Below, piece by piece: positions 14,979 through 22,659 of a stretch of DNA of 25,051 nucleotides (the stretch's first letter is position 1; the number at the start of each line of letters is the position of its first letter). This DNA comes from Oscillospiraceae bacterium. Lineage in GTDB: Bacteria; Bacillota_A; Clostridia; Oscillospirales; Ruminococcaceae. A program made the translations under genes and the position numbers. The DNA lies in the NCBI GenBank assembly GCA_017523995.1, contig JAFWUX010000209.1:1-25051 (forward strand). The letters run 5' to 3'. The notes under the pieces are model-generated. The model was not told the origin of the DNA and made no database searches. It was given only the letters and a program-made list of their open reading frames with translations.

Positions 14979-17864
14979 TCAGAAGTTCGGAATCAGCTTT
15001 GCGATGTACTTGAGGATCTGCAGAACGTCGCCGGAATCGGGCGAACCGCTCTTGTTGACATCCGCGTTGATCCGGCCCTGACGCTCGATCACAGCGGTCT
15101 TGTCCTCAGCGATGAAGCGTGCGAGGAGCACGGCATCGGAGACATCGACATTCTTGCTCAGGTTGACATCGCCGAGCATCGTCTCACCGGTTGCCTGCGG
15201 CTCGGTAGTCTGCTGAGGCTCTGTGGTCTGCTTCGGCTCGTCGATCTGCGGCTCAGAGGGCGCATCGCCGACCTCATAGACCGCCTCAATCGTGACATTC
15301 GCTCCGCTCGCTGCGAGATACGCAGTCGAAGATGCGGAAGTGGTATCGCTTGTGAAATCCGCGCCGGTGACTTTCCAGCTGACGAAGTGGTAGCCGTCCG
15401 CCGGCTTTGCCTTCAGCTTCAGAACGGTGTTCTGCGGATAGGTGCCCGACCAGTCGCCGGTCAGTGTCAGCGTGTTGAACTTGATATCGCCCTTGGAGCC
15501 TGCACTCTTGACGGAAACCGTCATATCGGTGCCGGAAATCTTGTTGCCGAGCGCATTCTTTGCGTGCTGGCGTGCATTGGTCGCGCGGTTCTGCCAGAAG
15601 GTCTGAATTGTGTTGACTTCCTTCTCAAATGCCTGCGCGGGATCGGTTGTCTGCTGCTGCTGACCGGGCTGCTGCCCCTGACCGGGCTGCTGCCAGCCGC
15701 CCTGACCGGGCCACTGTCCCTGCTGCCCCTGCTGAGCAGGATCCTGACCCTGTTGAGCCGGATCCTGCTGCTGACCGGGCTGCTGCCAGCCGCCTCCAGG
15801 GAATCCCCAATCTCCCATGTCGCCCCAGTCGAAGCCCCAGCCGCCGCCGGAGCTCGCACCGTACGAAAAGCGCTTGTAGGTTTCAATCATGGAATCCGTG
15901 TATGCGGATTTCAGCTCGGAAAGGCGTGCGAGCACCTTCTCGGAGCGGTAGTTTTCGTTGCAGAGATCGTAATATGCACGGACAAACCGGTTGCGGAAGT
16001 CCTCCTGCTCGAGCATGCCGTAGAACATCTTTGCGATCCAGCTGCCCTCGCGCTTGAACGCTTCAAACTCGCTGGAATTTGCATTGCTCTGACCGTAAAG
16101 TCCCTGACCGTATTCGGTATCGAACAGGATGAAGCGCCACTGACCGTCGGCATACTTCTTGCTCTCGTCGATCGTCTCGGTCTTCCAGAGCGCATAGTTG
16201 TTGTCGCCGAAATCGGAGTTGCCGAGGAACAGCTCAGTTGCAATGTACTGTGCAAAGCTGTCAACATCGAGCAGCTCGCGGAGCTTCTGATAGGTCTCGG
16301 CACTGTTTGCAGAATTTGCAAGCTGCTTGAGCGCCTCATAATCCTGCCAGCCCTGCTGCGAGCCGTCGGAGAGCTCGTCGGTCTTGATCATGCAGACGGT
16401 TTCTTCCTTGACCTTGTAGTGGTCTGCGATATACTCCTTGCCGATCTTCTCAACGATGTTGTAAGTGCCCCAGAATTCGCCGTCGAGGAACACAACGCAT
16501 TCGGTCTGTGCCTGCGTACCGAAGTCTTTATCCGGCACCATTTCCTGATTCAGGCGGTCGCGGATTTTGGTCTTGTCATCGTTGCCGCCGTTGCGGAGCG
16601 TGATCTTATCGAAAGAGTCGATGACCTCGCCCTTGTGGTTCGTCAGCTGACCGTTGAAGAAGTCATATTTCAGCTTCGGCGTGCCGTATTCGGTACGTGC
16701 ATAGAGGTTGAAGCTCTTTTGCGAAGCGGAGCGCGTTGCAGCACCGTGCATCCGGATGCCGACGCCTGCGCTGTAGGTTGCCTGTCCCTTTTCAAAGACG
16801 GTGACATGTGCCGGACGCTCCCACTCCTTGCCGCTCTGGGTGTAGTTAGCGGGATGTGCCCATGACTGCATCGGGTTGCCCTGCGAGGTATCGTAGATTT
16901 TGCCCTTGACATAAATGCCCGTATCGTAATCGAACAGATTGTCCGGATCGGTGACGAGCGAAATGACGCGCATCTTGCTCTCGATATCACTCGAGGTATA
17001 GCCGATAAAGTACGTATTTGTGGCGATATCGCTCTTGTTGCCCTGTGCATCAACAGCGACCGCGCGGATGATCATCGCCTTGCGGACGGGCTCGGTCGGT
17101 GCCTTGTAGCCGTCTGCGATATCGGTCTTTGCCGCGTAGACATCGGGCTCAGAGGATTTGTCATAAATCTTGATCGCGCCGGTATACTTCTCAGAGGCGG
17201 TATCCGGATCGCTGCCGTCTGTTGTATAGTAGATCGTGCAGCCCTGACCTGCCGAAAGCGTCAGATCAAAGCCGGACTGGAAGAAGCCGCTCCCCTGCGA
17301 GAACTGCGGCGCAGCCAGTGCGACCTTCTGTGTTGCATTGGTCGGGTTTGCCTTTCCGGCAGAAAGCTCGCTGACGATTGCGAACTGACTGCCGCCGTCC
17401 GGCACTCTTGCATAGGCGGTATCATCGGTCATCGCCGGCAGTTCCAGCGATTCGACCACATTGCCCTGCGCATCCGAGAAGATGACGGTCTCGCCGCTCT
17501 TGGAAAGACCGAACTCTGCGCCCTTGACACTGCCGCCCGCCTTGACGCCGCAGTAAACGACGAGATAGCCGTTTGCCGGGATCACGGTGCCTTCCGGAAT
17601 GACATAAAGCCGCGGCTGCGCTGCATCATCCGAGAGTGCAAATCCGCCGACGGCTGCCTCGCTGCTGCCGGTGTTGTAGAGCTCGATGTAATCATAGAAC
17701 TCGCCGTCCGGCGCTGCAAGCTTGGTATTTTTGGTGCAGATTTCGTTGACAACAACCGCTCCGGCTGCCAGTGCAGAAATCTGCGGCATGGCTGAAGCGC
17801 TTCCGGCTGCGAGCATGAGACTCATGCAGGCTGCAGAAGCGCGTCTGATACTGACACGTTTCAT
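14979..17864 (-). CDS. Secreted CotH-kinase-family protein with C-terminal dockerin
   Basis: 961 residues. In order: a signal peptide (MKRVSIRRASAACMSLMLAA, with ASA/LAA cleavage options); a lamin-tail-like domain (about 36-145, VVNEICTKNTK ... YDYIELYNTG); a chitobiase/FN3-associated module (about 188-285, IYYTTDGSDPDT); a CotH kinase domain (about 345-785, DKITLRNGGNDDKTKIRDRL and FDTEYGQGLYG); an InlB/bacterial-repeat module (about 785-865, GYHFVSWKV); and a type I dockerin (894-961) with two calcium loops (DVNLSKNVDVSD, DVNKSGSPDSGD). A Gly/Gln/Pro-rich insert (about 672-745) lies inside the CotH domain. CotH proteins are secreted or spore-coat protein kinases; the dockerin implies docking to a cohesin scaffold. 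GGGAGG lies before the ATG. It is monocistronic, with its own terminator. Confidence 0.93.
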   Translation of the reverse strand: MKRVSIRRASAACMSLMLAAGSASAMPQISALAAGAVVVNEICTKNTKLAAPDGEFYDYIELYNTGSSEAAVGGFALSDDAAQPRLYVIPEGTVIPANGYLVVYCGVKAGGSVKGAEFGLSKSGETVIFSDAQGNVVESLELPAMTDDTAYARVPDGGSQFAIVSELSAGKANPTNATQKVALAAPQFSQGSGFFQSGFDLTLSAGQGCTIYYTTDGSDPDTASEKYTGAIKIYDKSSEPDVYAAKTDIADGYKAPTEPVRKAMIIRAVAVDAQGNKSDIATNTYFIGYTSSDIESKMRVISLVTDPDNLFDYDTGIYVKGKIYDTSQGNPMQSWAHPANYTQSGKEWERPAHVTVFEKGQATYSAGVGIRMHGAATRSASQKSFNLYARTEYGTPKLKYDFFNGQLTNHKGEVIDSFDKITLRNGGNDDKTKIRDRLNQEMVPDKDFGTQAQTECVVFLDGEFWGTYNIVEKIGKEYIADHYKVKEETVCMIKTDELSDGSQQGWQDYEALKQLANSANSAETYQKLRELLDVDSFAQYIATELFLGNSDFGDNNYALWKTETIDESKKYADGQWRFILFDTEYGQGLYGQSNANSSEFEAFKREGSWIAKMFYGMLEQEDFRNRFVRAYYDLCNENYRSEKVLARLSELKSAYTDSMIETYKRFSYGASSGGGWGFDWGDMGDWGFPGGGWQQPGQQQDPAQQGQDPAQQGQQGQWPGQGGWQQPGQGQQPGQQQQTTDPAQAFEKEVNTIQTFWQNRATNARQHAKNALGNKISGTDMTVSVKSAGSKGDIKFNTLTLTGDWSGTYPQNTVLKLKAKPADGYHFVSWKVTGADFTSDTTSASSTAYLAASGANVTIEAVYEVGDAPSEPQIDEPKQTTEPQQTTEPQATGETMLGDVNLSKNVDVSDAVLLARFIAEDKTAVIERQGRINADVNKSGSPDSGDVLQILKYIAKLIPNF

Positions 17865-18002
17865 GAAAAATCCTCCCTTAAAATCATTTACCCGTTAATT
17901 TCCCTTTTCACTGTTTCTCTTTTACTGTTATATAGTATGACAGATCAACCTTAAACGAAACTGAAACGCGGTTTCCGTTTGCTTAATTTTTTTGATTGTA
18001 CA

Positions 18003-18044
18003 CAGATAAAGAACGATCCGGCAGGATGTGGATTCTGCCGGATC
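18003..18044 (-). terminator. Terminator of the ppa-prs transcript
   Basis: On the minus strand, GATCCGGCAG and CTGCCGGATC form a perfect 10-bp stem with a 10-base loop, followed by GTTCTTTATCTG. It lies eight bases after the prs stop codon. The T-run is short, so it may be moderate in strength. Confidence 0.75.
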
Positions 18045-18052
18045 TGCTGCGG

Positions 18053-19210
18053 TTACATTCTGGATGCACGCTGTTTTTCAAGCAGCGCCTGAATCTTGTC
18101 ATGCGGGTTGATCACCGTGGTGATCGAAACATCGTGGTTGATTGCTGCGATGAAATATGCTGCGTATTTGGAGACATCAACCTCGTGGAACCACGGACGC
18201 TCCAGCAGCTGCGGCATGCGGTAGGTCAGGTTTGTGCCGAAGACCGCATCCAGCGTGCCGTTTGCATATGCCTCATCGAACTTTTCAAGGCCGTGGGTGA
18301 ACAGACCGTAGGTCGCATAGGCGATTGTGCGGGCAGCGCCGCGGGACTTGAGGTTCTCTGCAAGATCGAGCATCGAGCCGCCGGATGCAATGATATCATC
18401 CGCGACGAAAACGGTCTTGCCGTCCACGGGGTTGCCGAGGTATTCGTGCGCAACGATCGGGTTTTTGCCGTCCACAACGCGGGAGTAATCTCTGCGCTTG
18501 TAGAACATGCCGAGGTTGACGCCGAGCATCGTTGCGTAGTACATGTTTCTGCCGAGTGCGCCCTCATCCGGCGAGATGACCATGAACTTCTCCGGCGACA
18601 TATCGAGATCGGGGAAGGTCCTGAGCATGGTCTTGAGCACCTGATAGGACGGGATCACGTTGTCAATGCCCATCAGCGGAACGGCATTGTTGACACGCGG
18701 GTCATGTGCATCAAAGGTGATGATGTTGTCAACGCCCATAGCCTGCAGCTCCTGCAGTGCGCAGGCGCAGTCGAGCGATTCACGGTAGTTTCTGCGGTGC
18801 TGTCTGCCGCCGTAAAGCAGCGGCATGATGATGTTGAGGCGGTGTGCCTTGCCGGAGGCAGCCTGAATGATACGCTTCAGATCCTGATAGTGGTCATCCG
18901 GCGACATGCAGTTGATGCGGTCGAACATTTTGTAATTGATGCTGTAATTGCCGACATCAATGACAATAAACAGATCCAGACCGCGGATGGTGGACTTGAT
19001 CAGTCCCTTTCCGTCTCCGGAGGCGAAGCGCGGGCATTCGCACTCAATCATGTAGCTTTCATCGGGGAAGCCGTTTTCATTTGCCCAGCCAACCAGATAG
19101 CTGTTGATTTTCTCAGCAAGCTGTTCGGCACCGGGCATTGCAATAATGCCGAGCGGTGCGACACTCTTCCGGTTGTGATAAAGTTCATCTGTGGCAGCGG
19201 CAGCACTCAT
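18053..19210 (-). CDS. prs: Ribose-phosphate pyrophosphokinase Prs
   Basis: 385 residues from the preferred start, longer than the roughly 315 of the classical enzyme and like the long clostridial form. It makes PRPP from ribose 5-phosphate and ATP. Hallmarks are the ITFDAHDPRVNNAVPLMG region and the PRPP loop VFVADDIIASGGSMLDLA. ATG 19210 is chosen because AAAGGA lies 11 bases upstream; the ATG at 19222 sits inside that site and would add four residues (MYRI). It follows ppa by 61 bases with no terminator, so both share one transcript. PRPP feeds pyrE, encoded 3 kb away. Confidence 0.92.
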   Translation of the reverse strand: MSAAAATDELYHNRKSVAPLGIIAMPGAEQLAEKINSYLVGWANENGFPDESYMIECECPRFASGDGKGLIKSTIRGLDLFIVIDVGNYSINYKMFDRINCMSPDDHYQDLKRIIQAASGKAHRLNIIMPLLYGGRQHRRNYRESLDCACALQELQAMGVDNIITFDAHDPRVNNAVPLMGIDNVIPSYQVLKTMLRTFPDLDMSPEKFMVISPDEGALGRNMYYATMLGVNLGMFYKRRDYSRVVDGKNPIVAHEYLGNPVDGKTVFVADDIIASGGSMLDLAENLKSRGAARTIAYATYGLFTHGLEKFDEAYANGTLDAVFGTNLTYRMPQLLERPWFHEVDVSKYAAYFIAAINHDVSITTVINPHDKIQALLEKQRASRM

Positions 19211-19271
19211 AATCCGATACATCCTTTCCCATTTGCAGATTTACTGATCTTCGTTTTGTTATCTCTTTCTA

Positions 19272-19802
19272 TTATTTACAGAAGCATTCGATATAGCGGT
19301 CGATATCCGCGCGGATGATCTCCCTTGCCGAATTAGCATCGCCAAACTCATCAACGGCAGTAGACTTTTTCTCAAGCTCTTTATAGACAGAGAAAAAGTG
19401 CATCATCTCCTCGACGATGTGCCGCGGCAGATCAGCGATATCCATATAGGTGTTGTAGTTCGGGTCATCGAACGGGATGGCAATGATCTTGTCATCGCGG
19501 TGTCCCTGATCCAGCATACGAATGACGCCGATCGGATAGCAGCGAACCAGCGTCATCGGAAAGAGCGTCTCGGAGCAGAGCACGAACACATCCAGCGGAT
19601 CGTTGTCATCCGCGTAGGTGCGCGGAATCAGACCGTAATTCGCAGGATAGTGCGTCGATGTGTGCAGAATCCGGTCGAGCTGAATCAGACCGGTCTCCTT
19701 ATCGAGCTCATATTTATTTTTACTTCCCTTCGGGATCTCAATGACCGCAACGAAATCATCCGGTGTAATGCGTTTTGGGTTAATTTTGTGCCAGATATTC
19801 AT
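19272..19802 (-). CDS. ppa: Inorganic pyrophosphatase (family I)
   Basis: 176 residues. It hydrolyses pyrophosphate to phosphate, pulling PRPP-consuming and polymerising reactions forward. The family I signature DDNDPLDVFVL is present, with upstream IPKGSKNKYELDKETGLIQLDR and the conserved ANYGLIPRTY. The start is MNIWHKINPKRIT, with CAGG about eight bases upstream. A longer in-frame reading up to 19880 would run through the promoter and is rejected. It is the first gene of the ppa-prs transcript. Confidence 0.95.
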   Translation of the reverse strand: MNIWHKINPKRITPDDFVAVIEIPKGSKNKYELDKETGLIQLDRILHTSTHYPANYGLIPRTYADDNDPLDVFVLCSETLFPMTLVRCYPIGVIRMLDQGHRDDKIIAIPFDDPNYNTYMDIADLPRHIVEEMMHFFSVYKELEKKSTAVDEFGDANSAREIIRADIDRYIECFCK

Positions 19803-19851
19803 AAAATCAACCTGCCTTCCAAAATGACGTAAGCGCGTCTTTCTGTGTTTC

Positions 19852-19880
19852 AGTATATCATAAATCGACCTGAAAGTCAA
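19852..19880 (-). promoter_or_regulatory. ppa-prs promoter
   Basis: On the minus strand TTGACT (19880-19875), 17 bases ending in TGA, and TATACT (19857-19852) form a near-consensus promoter about 50 bases before the ppa start codon. Confidence 0.85.
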
Positions 19881-19910
19881 TCCGGATTCCGTTTTTTGTA
19901 AGATTGTATG

Positions 19911-20041
19911 AAATTGTCCGCAGTGCCGACAATCGTTTTGCTAAAGCACGAAAGAGATATAATTTCATTTTTTATCCTGTTTTCCGGACAGAAAGATAGC
20001 ATGGGAATTTCAAATTGTCCGCGGAGCGGACACCGCAATTT
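19911..20041. promoter_or_regulatory. Repeated AAATTGTCCGC motifs between divergent promoters
   Basis: AAATTGTCCGC occurs twice, at about 19911 and 20012, each as the left arm of an inverted repeat: ATTGTC ... GACAAT in the first, and TGTCCGC-GGA-GCGGACA (20016-20032) in the second. They lie between the ppa promoter and the redox operon promoter and could be operators or hairpins. No Rex-type site (TTGT ... ACAA with its usual spacing) was seen. Confidence 0.4.
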
Positions 20042-20084
20042 CTCTTTTCTCATTTCTATTTTCTCATTTTGAACAGCTTTTCCA

Positions 20085-20113
20085 TTGAAAAATCCGACAT
20101 TCTATGGTATAAT
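20085..20113 (+). promoter_or_regulatory. Promoter of the redox operon
   Basis: TTGAAA (20085-20090), 17 bases, TATAAT (20108-20113). Transcription would start near 20120, about 80 bases before the first start codon. Confidence 0.88.
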
Positions 20114-20124
20114 AGAGACATACT

Positions 20125-20194
20125 CGGCATCCGTCTGCCGAAAAGACGGACCGGCACCCCCTCTCAGCACAAGCATCCATGCCGGAAAAAGGAG
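20125..20194 (+). promoter_or_regulatory. Structured leader and ribosome binding site of the redox operon
   Basis: The leader can form CCGTCT/AGACGG (20131-20149) or the mutually exclusive CGGCA/TGCCG (20125-20140), then CCGGCA/TGCCGG (20151-20156 with 20180-20185) directly before AAAAAGGAG (20186-20194), six bases from the ATG. This could be an attenuating or stabilising leader; no known riboswitch was recognised. Confidence 0.5.
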
Positions 20195-20200
20195 TATCTC

Positions 20201-20698
20201 ATGCAATGTCAATGCGCTGCAAACCAGAGTGATCTCTCGCTGCTGGAACCGGTGCTTGCGGAATATGCCGATGTCAAAGGCAGCCTCATCACCATTTTAC
20301 AGCATGCGCAGGAGATCTACGGCTATCTCCCGACAGATGTGATCTATCACATCGCGGAAAAAACCGGCTCGACGCCTGCGCGCGTCCTCGGAGTTGCGAC
20401 GTTCTATACGCAGTTCCGCTTTCAGCCGGTCGGCAAATATCTCATCATGCTCTGCGACGGAACGGCATGTCATGTCAACGGCAGCTCGCGCATCGCGGCG
20501 GCGGTCAAAGAATATCTGCATGTCGAAAACGGCGGCACCACTGAGGACGGGCTGTTCTCATTCAGCATCGTCGCATGTCTCGGCTGCTGCTCGCTCTCGC
20601 CTGTCATGATGATCAATGAGGATACCTACGGCTCTCTGACACCTGCAAAGGTGCTCGAGATTCTCAAGGAGATCCGTGCAAAGGAGGCTGCAAAATGA
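20201..20698 (+). CDS. NuoE/HydC-like [2Fe-2S] subunit (StnC-like)
   Basis: 165 residues. It is a thioredoxin-like [2Fe-2S] subunit that passes electrons to or from the NAD-binding NuoF-like partner. Cluster cysteines fit the family spacing: C85-X4-C90 and C126-X3-C130. Typical flanks are ILQHAQEIYGYLP and VATFYTQFRF. The start at MQCQCAANQS is set by AAAAAGGAG six bases upstream; longer in-frame readings cross the promoter. Its stop overlaps the next start codon in an ATGA arrangement. The same subunit type occurs in NADH-dependent [FeFe]-hydrogenases, formate dehydrogenases and Stn transhydrogenases. Confidence 0.92.
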   Translation: MQCQCAANQSDLSLLEPVLAEYADVKGSLITILQHAQEIYGYLPTDVIYHIAEKTGSTPARVLGVATFYTQFRFQPVGKYLIMLCDGTACHVNGSSRIAAAVKEYLHVENGGTTEDGLFSFSIVACLGCCSLSPVMMINEDTYGSLTPAKVLEILKEIRAKEAAK

Positions 20699-22458
20699 GC
20701 ATACGCATCGCAGTCGGAAAAGGCAGCTGCGGCATCGCGGCAGGTGCAGGCAAGCTCTCGGAGGCGCTCGCACCGCTGCTCGAGGGCACCGGCGTCACGC
20801 TCGGCACCGTCGGATGTATCGGCATGTGCTGGCTCGAACCGATCGTCGATATCTACGAGAACGGTCTGCTGAAGGCGCGCCTGGTGCAGGTACAGCCGGA
20901 GCAGGCGCCGATGATCGCAGAGGCGGTCAGAACCGGCGATTTCTCCGTGATCGAGCCGCTGCGCATCACAAAAGAGGACAGCGCGTTCCTCACGCAGCAG
21001 ACGCGCATCGCACTGCGCAACTGCGGCATCATTGATCCCGATTCGATCGAAAGCGCGCTCGAGGCGGGCGGCTATCAGGCAATCGGAAAAATACTCTCTA
21101 AGGAAAACGGCATGTCGCCCGAGGATGTCATCGAATGCATCAAGACCTCGGGGCTTGCCGGCAGAGGCGGCGCAGGCTTCCCGACATGGTTCAAATGGAA
21201 CGCCGCACGCCAGTCCCCCGGCGATGAAAAATACCTGATCTGCAATGCCGACGAGGGCGACCCCGGTGCATTCATGGACCGCGCCGTCATCGAATCCGAT
21301 CCGCACACGCTGATCGAGGGCATGCTGATCGGTGCATACGCGATCGGCGCAAAAGAAGCGATCGTCTATGTCCGCGCGGAGTATCCGCTTGCGATCAAGC
21401 GTCTGGAGCGAGCCATCGCAGAGGCGCGCAAAGCCGGATACATCGGGCAGAACATCCTCGGCAGCGGCTTCTCCTGCGAATTCCGCATCAAGGCGGGCGC
21501 GGGCGCATTTGTCTGCGGCGAGGAGACCGCACTGATCGAATCTTTGCAGGGACAGCGCGGCATGCCCCGGCTCAAGCCGCCGTTCCCGGCAGCGGCAGGC
21601 TACTGGTACAAGCCCTCGAACATCAACAATGTCGAGACCTACGCCAATGTCGCGTGGATCATCAACAACGGCGGCAAAGCCTTCGCGGCAATGGGCACCG
21701 AGGATTCCAAGGGCACCAAGGTCTTTGCGCTGACCGGTAAAATCAAGCGCGGCGGACTGGTCGAAATCCCGATGGGCATGACGCTGCGGCAGGTGATCTT
21801 TGATATCGGCGGCGGCATCCGCGACGGCGGCACATTCAAGGCTGTCCAGATGGGCGGACCTTCCGGCGGCTGTATTCCGGCATCGCTGCTCGATACGGTC
21901 ATCGACTACAAACAGCTCGCAGCAACCGGCGCGATCATGGGCTCCGGCGGCATGGTTGTCATGGATGACAGCACATGCATGGTCGGCATGGCAAAATTCT
22001 TCCTCGATTTCACCGCGAAGGAATCCTGCGGCAAATGCGTACACTGCCGCATCGGCACGAAGCGCCTGCAGGAGATTCTGACGCGCATTGTCGAGGGCAA
22101 GGGCAAAGAGGGCGATATCGAGCTGCTTGAGGAACTGTGCAATGCAGTCCGCGACGGTGCGCTCTGCGGTCTCGGTCAGACGGCGCCGAATCCGGTGCTT
22201 TCGACACTCCGCTACTTCCGCGACGAATTCGAGGCGCATATCAGCGAGAAGCGATGTCCTGCTCACACCTGCACCGATCTGCTGCATTATCACATTGATG
22301 CAGAGAAGTGCAGGGGCTGTACGGCTTGCGCAAGAAAATGCCCCGTCTACGCAATTTCCGGCGTGGTCAAAGGTCCGCATGAGATCGACCAGAACACCTG
22401 CATCCGCTGCGGACAGTGCATGGCAACCTGTAAATTCGGTGCAGTCAGCGTAGACTGA
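20695..22458 (+). CDS. NuoF/HydB-like FMN and Fe-S subunit (StnB-like)
   Basis: 587 residues. It is the NADH- and FMN-binding electron entry subunit. In order: a thioredoxin-like N-terminus (VGCIGMCWLEP), the glycine-rich FMN/NADH site GLAGRGGAGFPTWFKW (about 153-168), CNADEGDPGAFMDR (about 183-196), an SLBB-like region, the NuoF [4Fe-4S] motif ESCGKCVHCRIGTKRL (about 443-458), and two added C-terminal [4Fe-4S] ferredoxin motifs (CRGCTACARKCP, CIRCGQCMATCK). These terminal clusters are typical of soluble, ferredoxin-linked bifurcating complexes rather than respiratory complex I. The second gene of the operon, it overlaps the first by four bases and is separated from the third by a structured 200-base gap. 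Confidence 0.93.
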   Translation: MSIRIAVGKGSCGIAAGAGKLSEALAPLLEGTGVTLGTVGCIGMCWLEPIVDIYENGLLKARLVQVQPEQAPMIAEAVRTGDFSVIEPLRITKEDSAFLTQQTRIALRNCGIIDPDSIESALEAGGYQAIGKILSKENGMSPEDVIECIKTSGLAGRGGAGFPTWFKWNAARQSPGDEKYLICNADEGDPGAFMDRAVIESDPHTLIEGMLIGAYAIGAKEAIVYVRAEYPLAIKRLERAIAEARKAGYIGQNILGSGFSCEFRIKAGAGAFVCGEETALIESLQGQRGMPRLKPPFPAAAGYWYKPSNINNVETYANVAWIINNGGKAFAAMGTEDSKGTKVFALTGKIKRGGLVEIPMGMTLRQVIFDIGGGIRDGGTFKAVQMGGPSGGCIPASLLDTVIDYKQLAATGAIMGSGGMVVMDDSTCMVGMAKFFLDFTAKESCGKCVHCRIGTKRLQEILTRIVEGKGKEGDIELLEELCNAVRDGALCGLGQTAPNPVLSTLRYFRDEFEAHISEKRCPAHTCTDLLHYHIDAEKCRGCTACARKCPVYAISGVVKGPHEIDQNTCIRCGQCMATCKFGAVSVD

Positions 22459-22500
22459 TTTTTTGTAAGGATAACGGCAGCCTGCAAAGGGCGGCAGCGC

Positions 22501-22633
22501 AATCTCTCAGGGATGAGAACTGAGAGATTCGGAATGAGTAACAGCGGGATCGCCCGCGGCGATGCATCTCATTTCATTCCGCCCTGCGCACGGAACCGGA
22601 ACACGGCATTTTGTAAGGAGAATGCCCGTTCCG
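22501..22633 (+). ncRNA. Structured intercistronic RNA element (candidate)
   Basis: Three stem-loops fill the gap. The first is a perfect 10-bp stem, AATCTCTCAG/CTGAGAGATT (22501-22529). The second is CGGAATGA/TCATTCCG (22530-22581), enclosing either GCGGG/CCCGC or the mutually exclusive ATCGCC/GGCGAT. The third is a two-part 12-bp stem (22597-22610 with 22621-22633) that shows AAGGAG in its loop. No T-run follows, so this is not a simple terminator. It may control the ratio of the third subunit, or be an mRNA stability or processing element. Confidence 0.5.
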
Positions 22634-22659
22634 CGAATACAAGAGGTTATGGAGAAATC

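Noticed and set aside
15387..16865. Long open frame of 492 codons antisense to the CotH-dockerin gene
   Set aside because: It is antisense to clear CotH and module sequence, with no ribosome binding site and Leu/Cys-rich shadow composition.
20626..22380. Long open frame of 584 codons antisense to the NuoF-like gene
   Set aside because: It is a shadow of a conserved gene; no domain or initiation signal.
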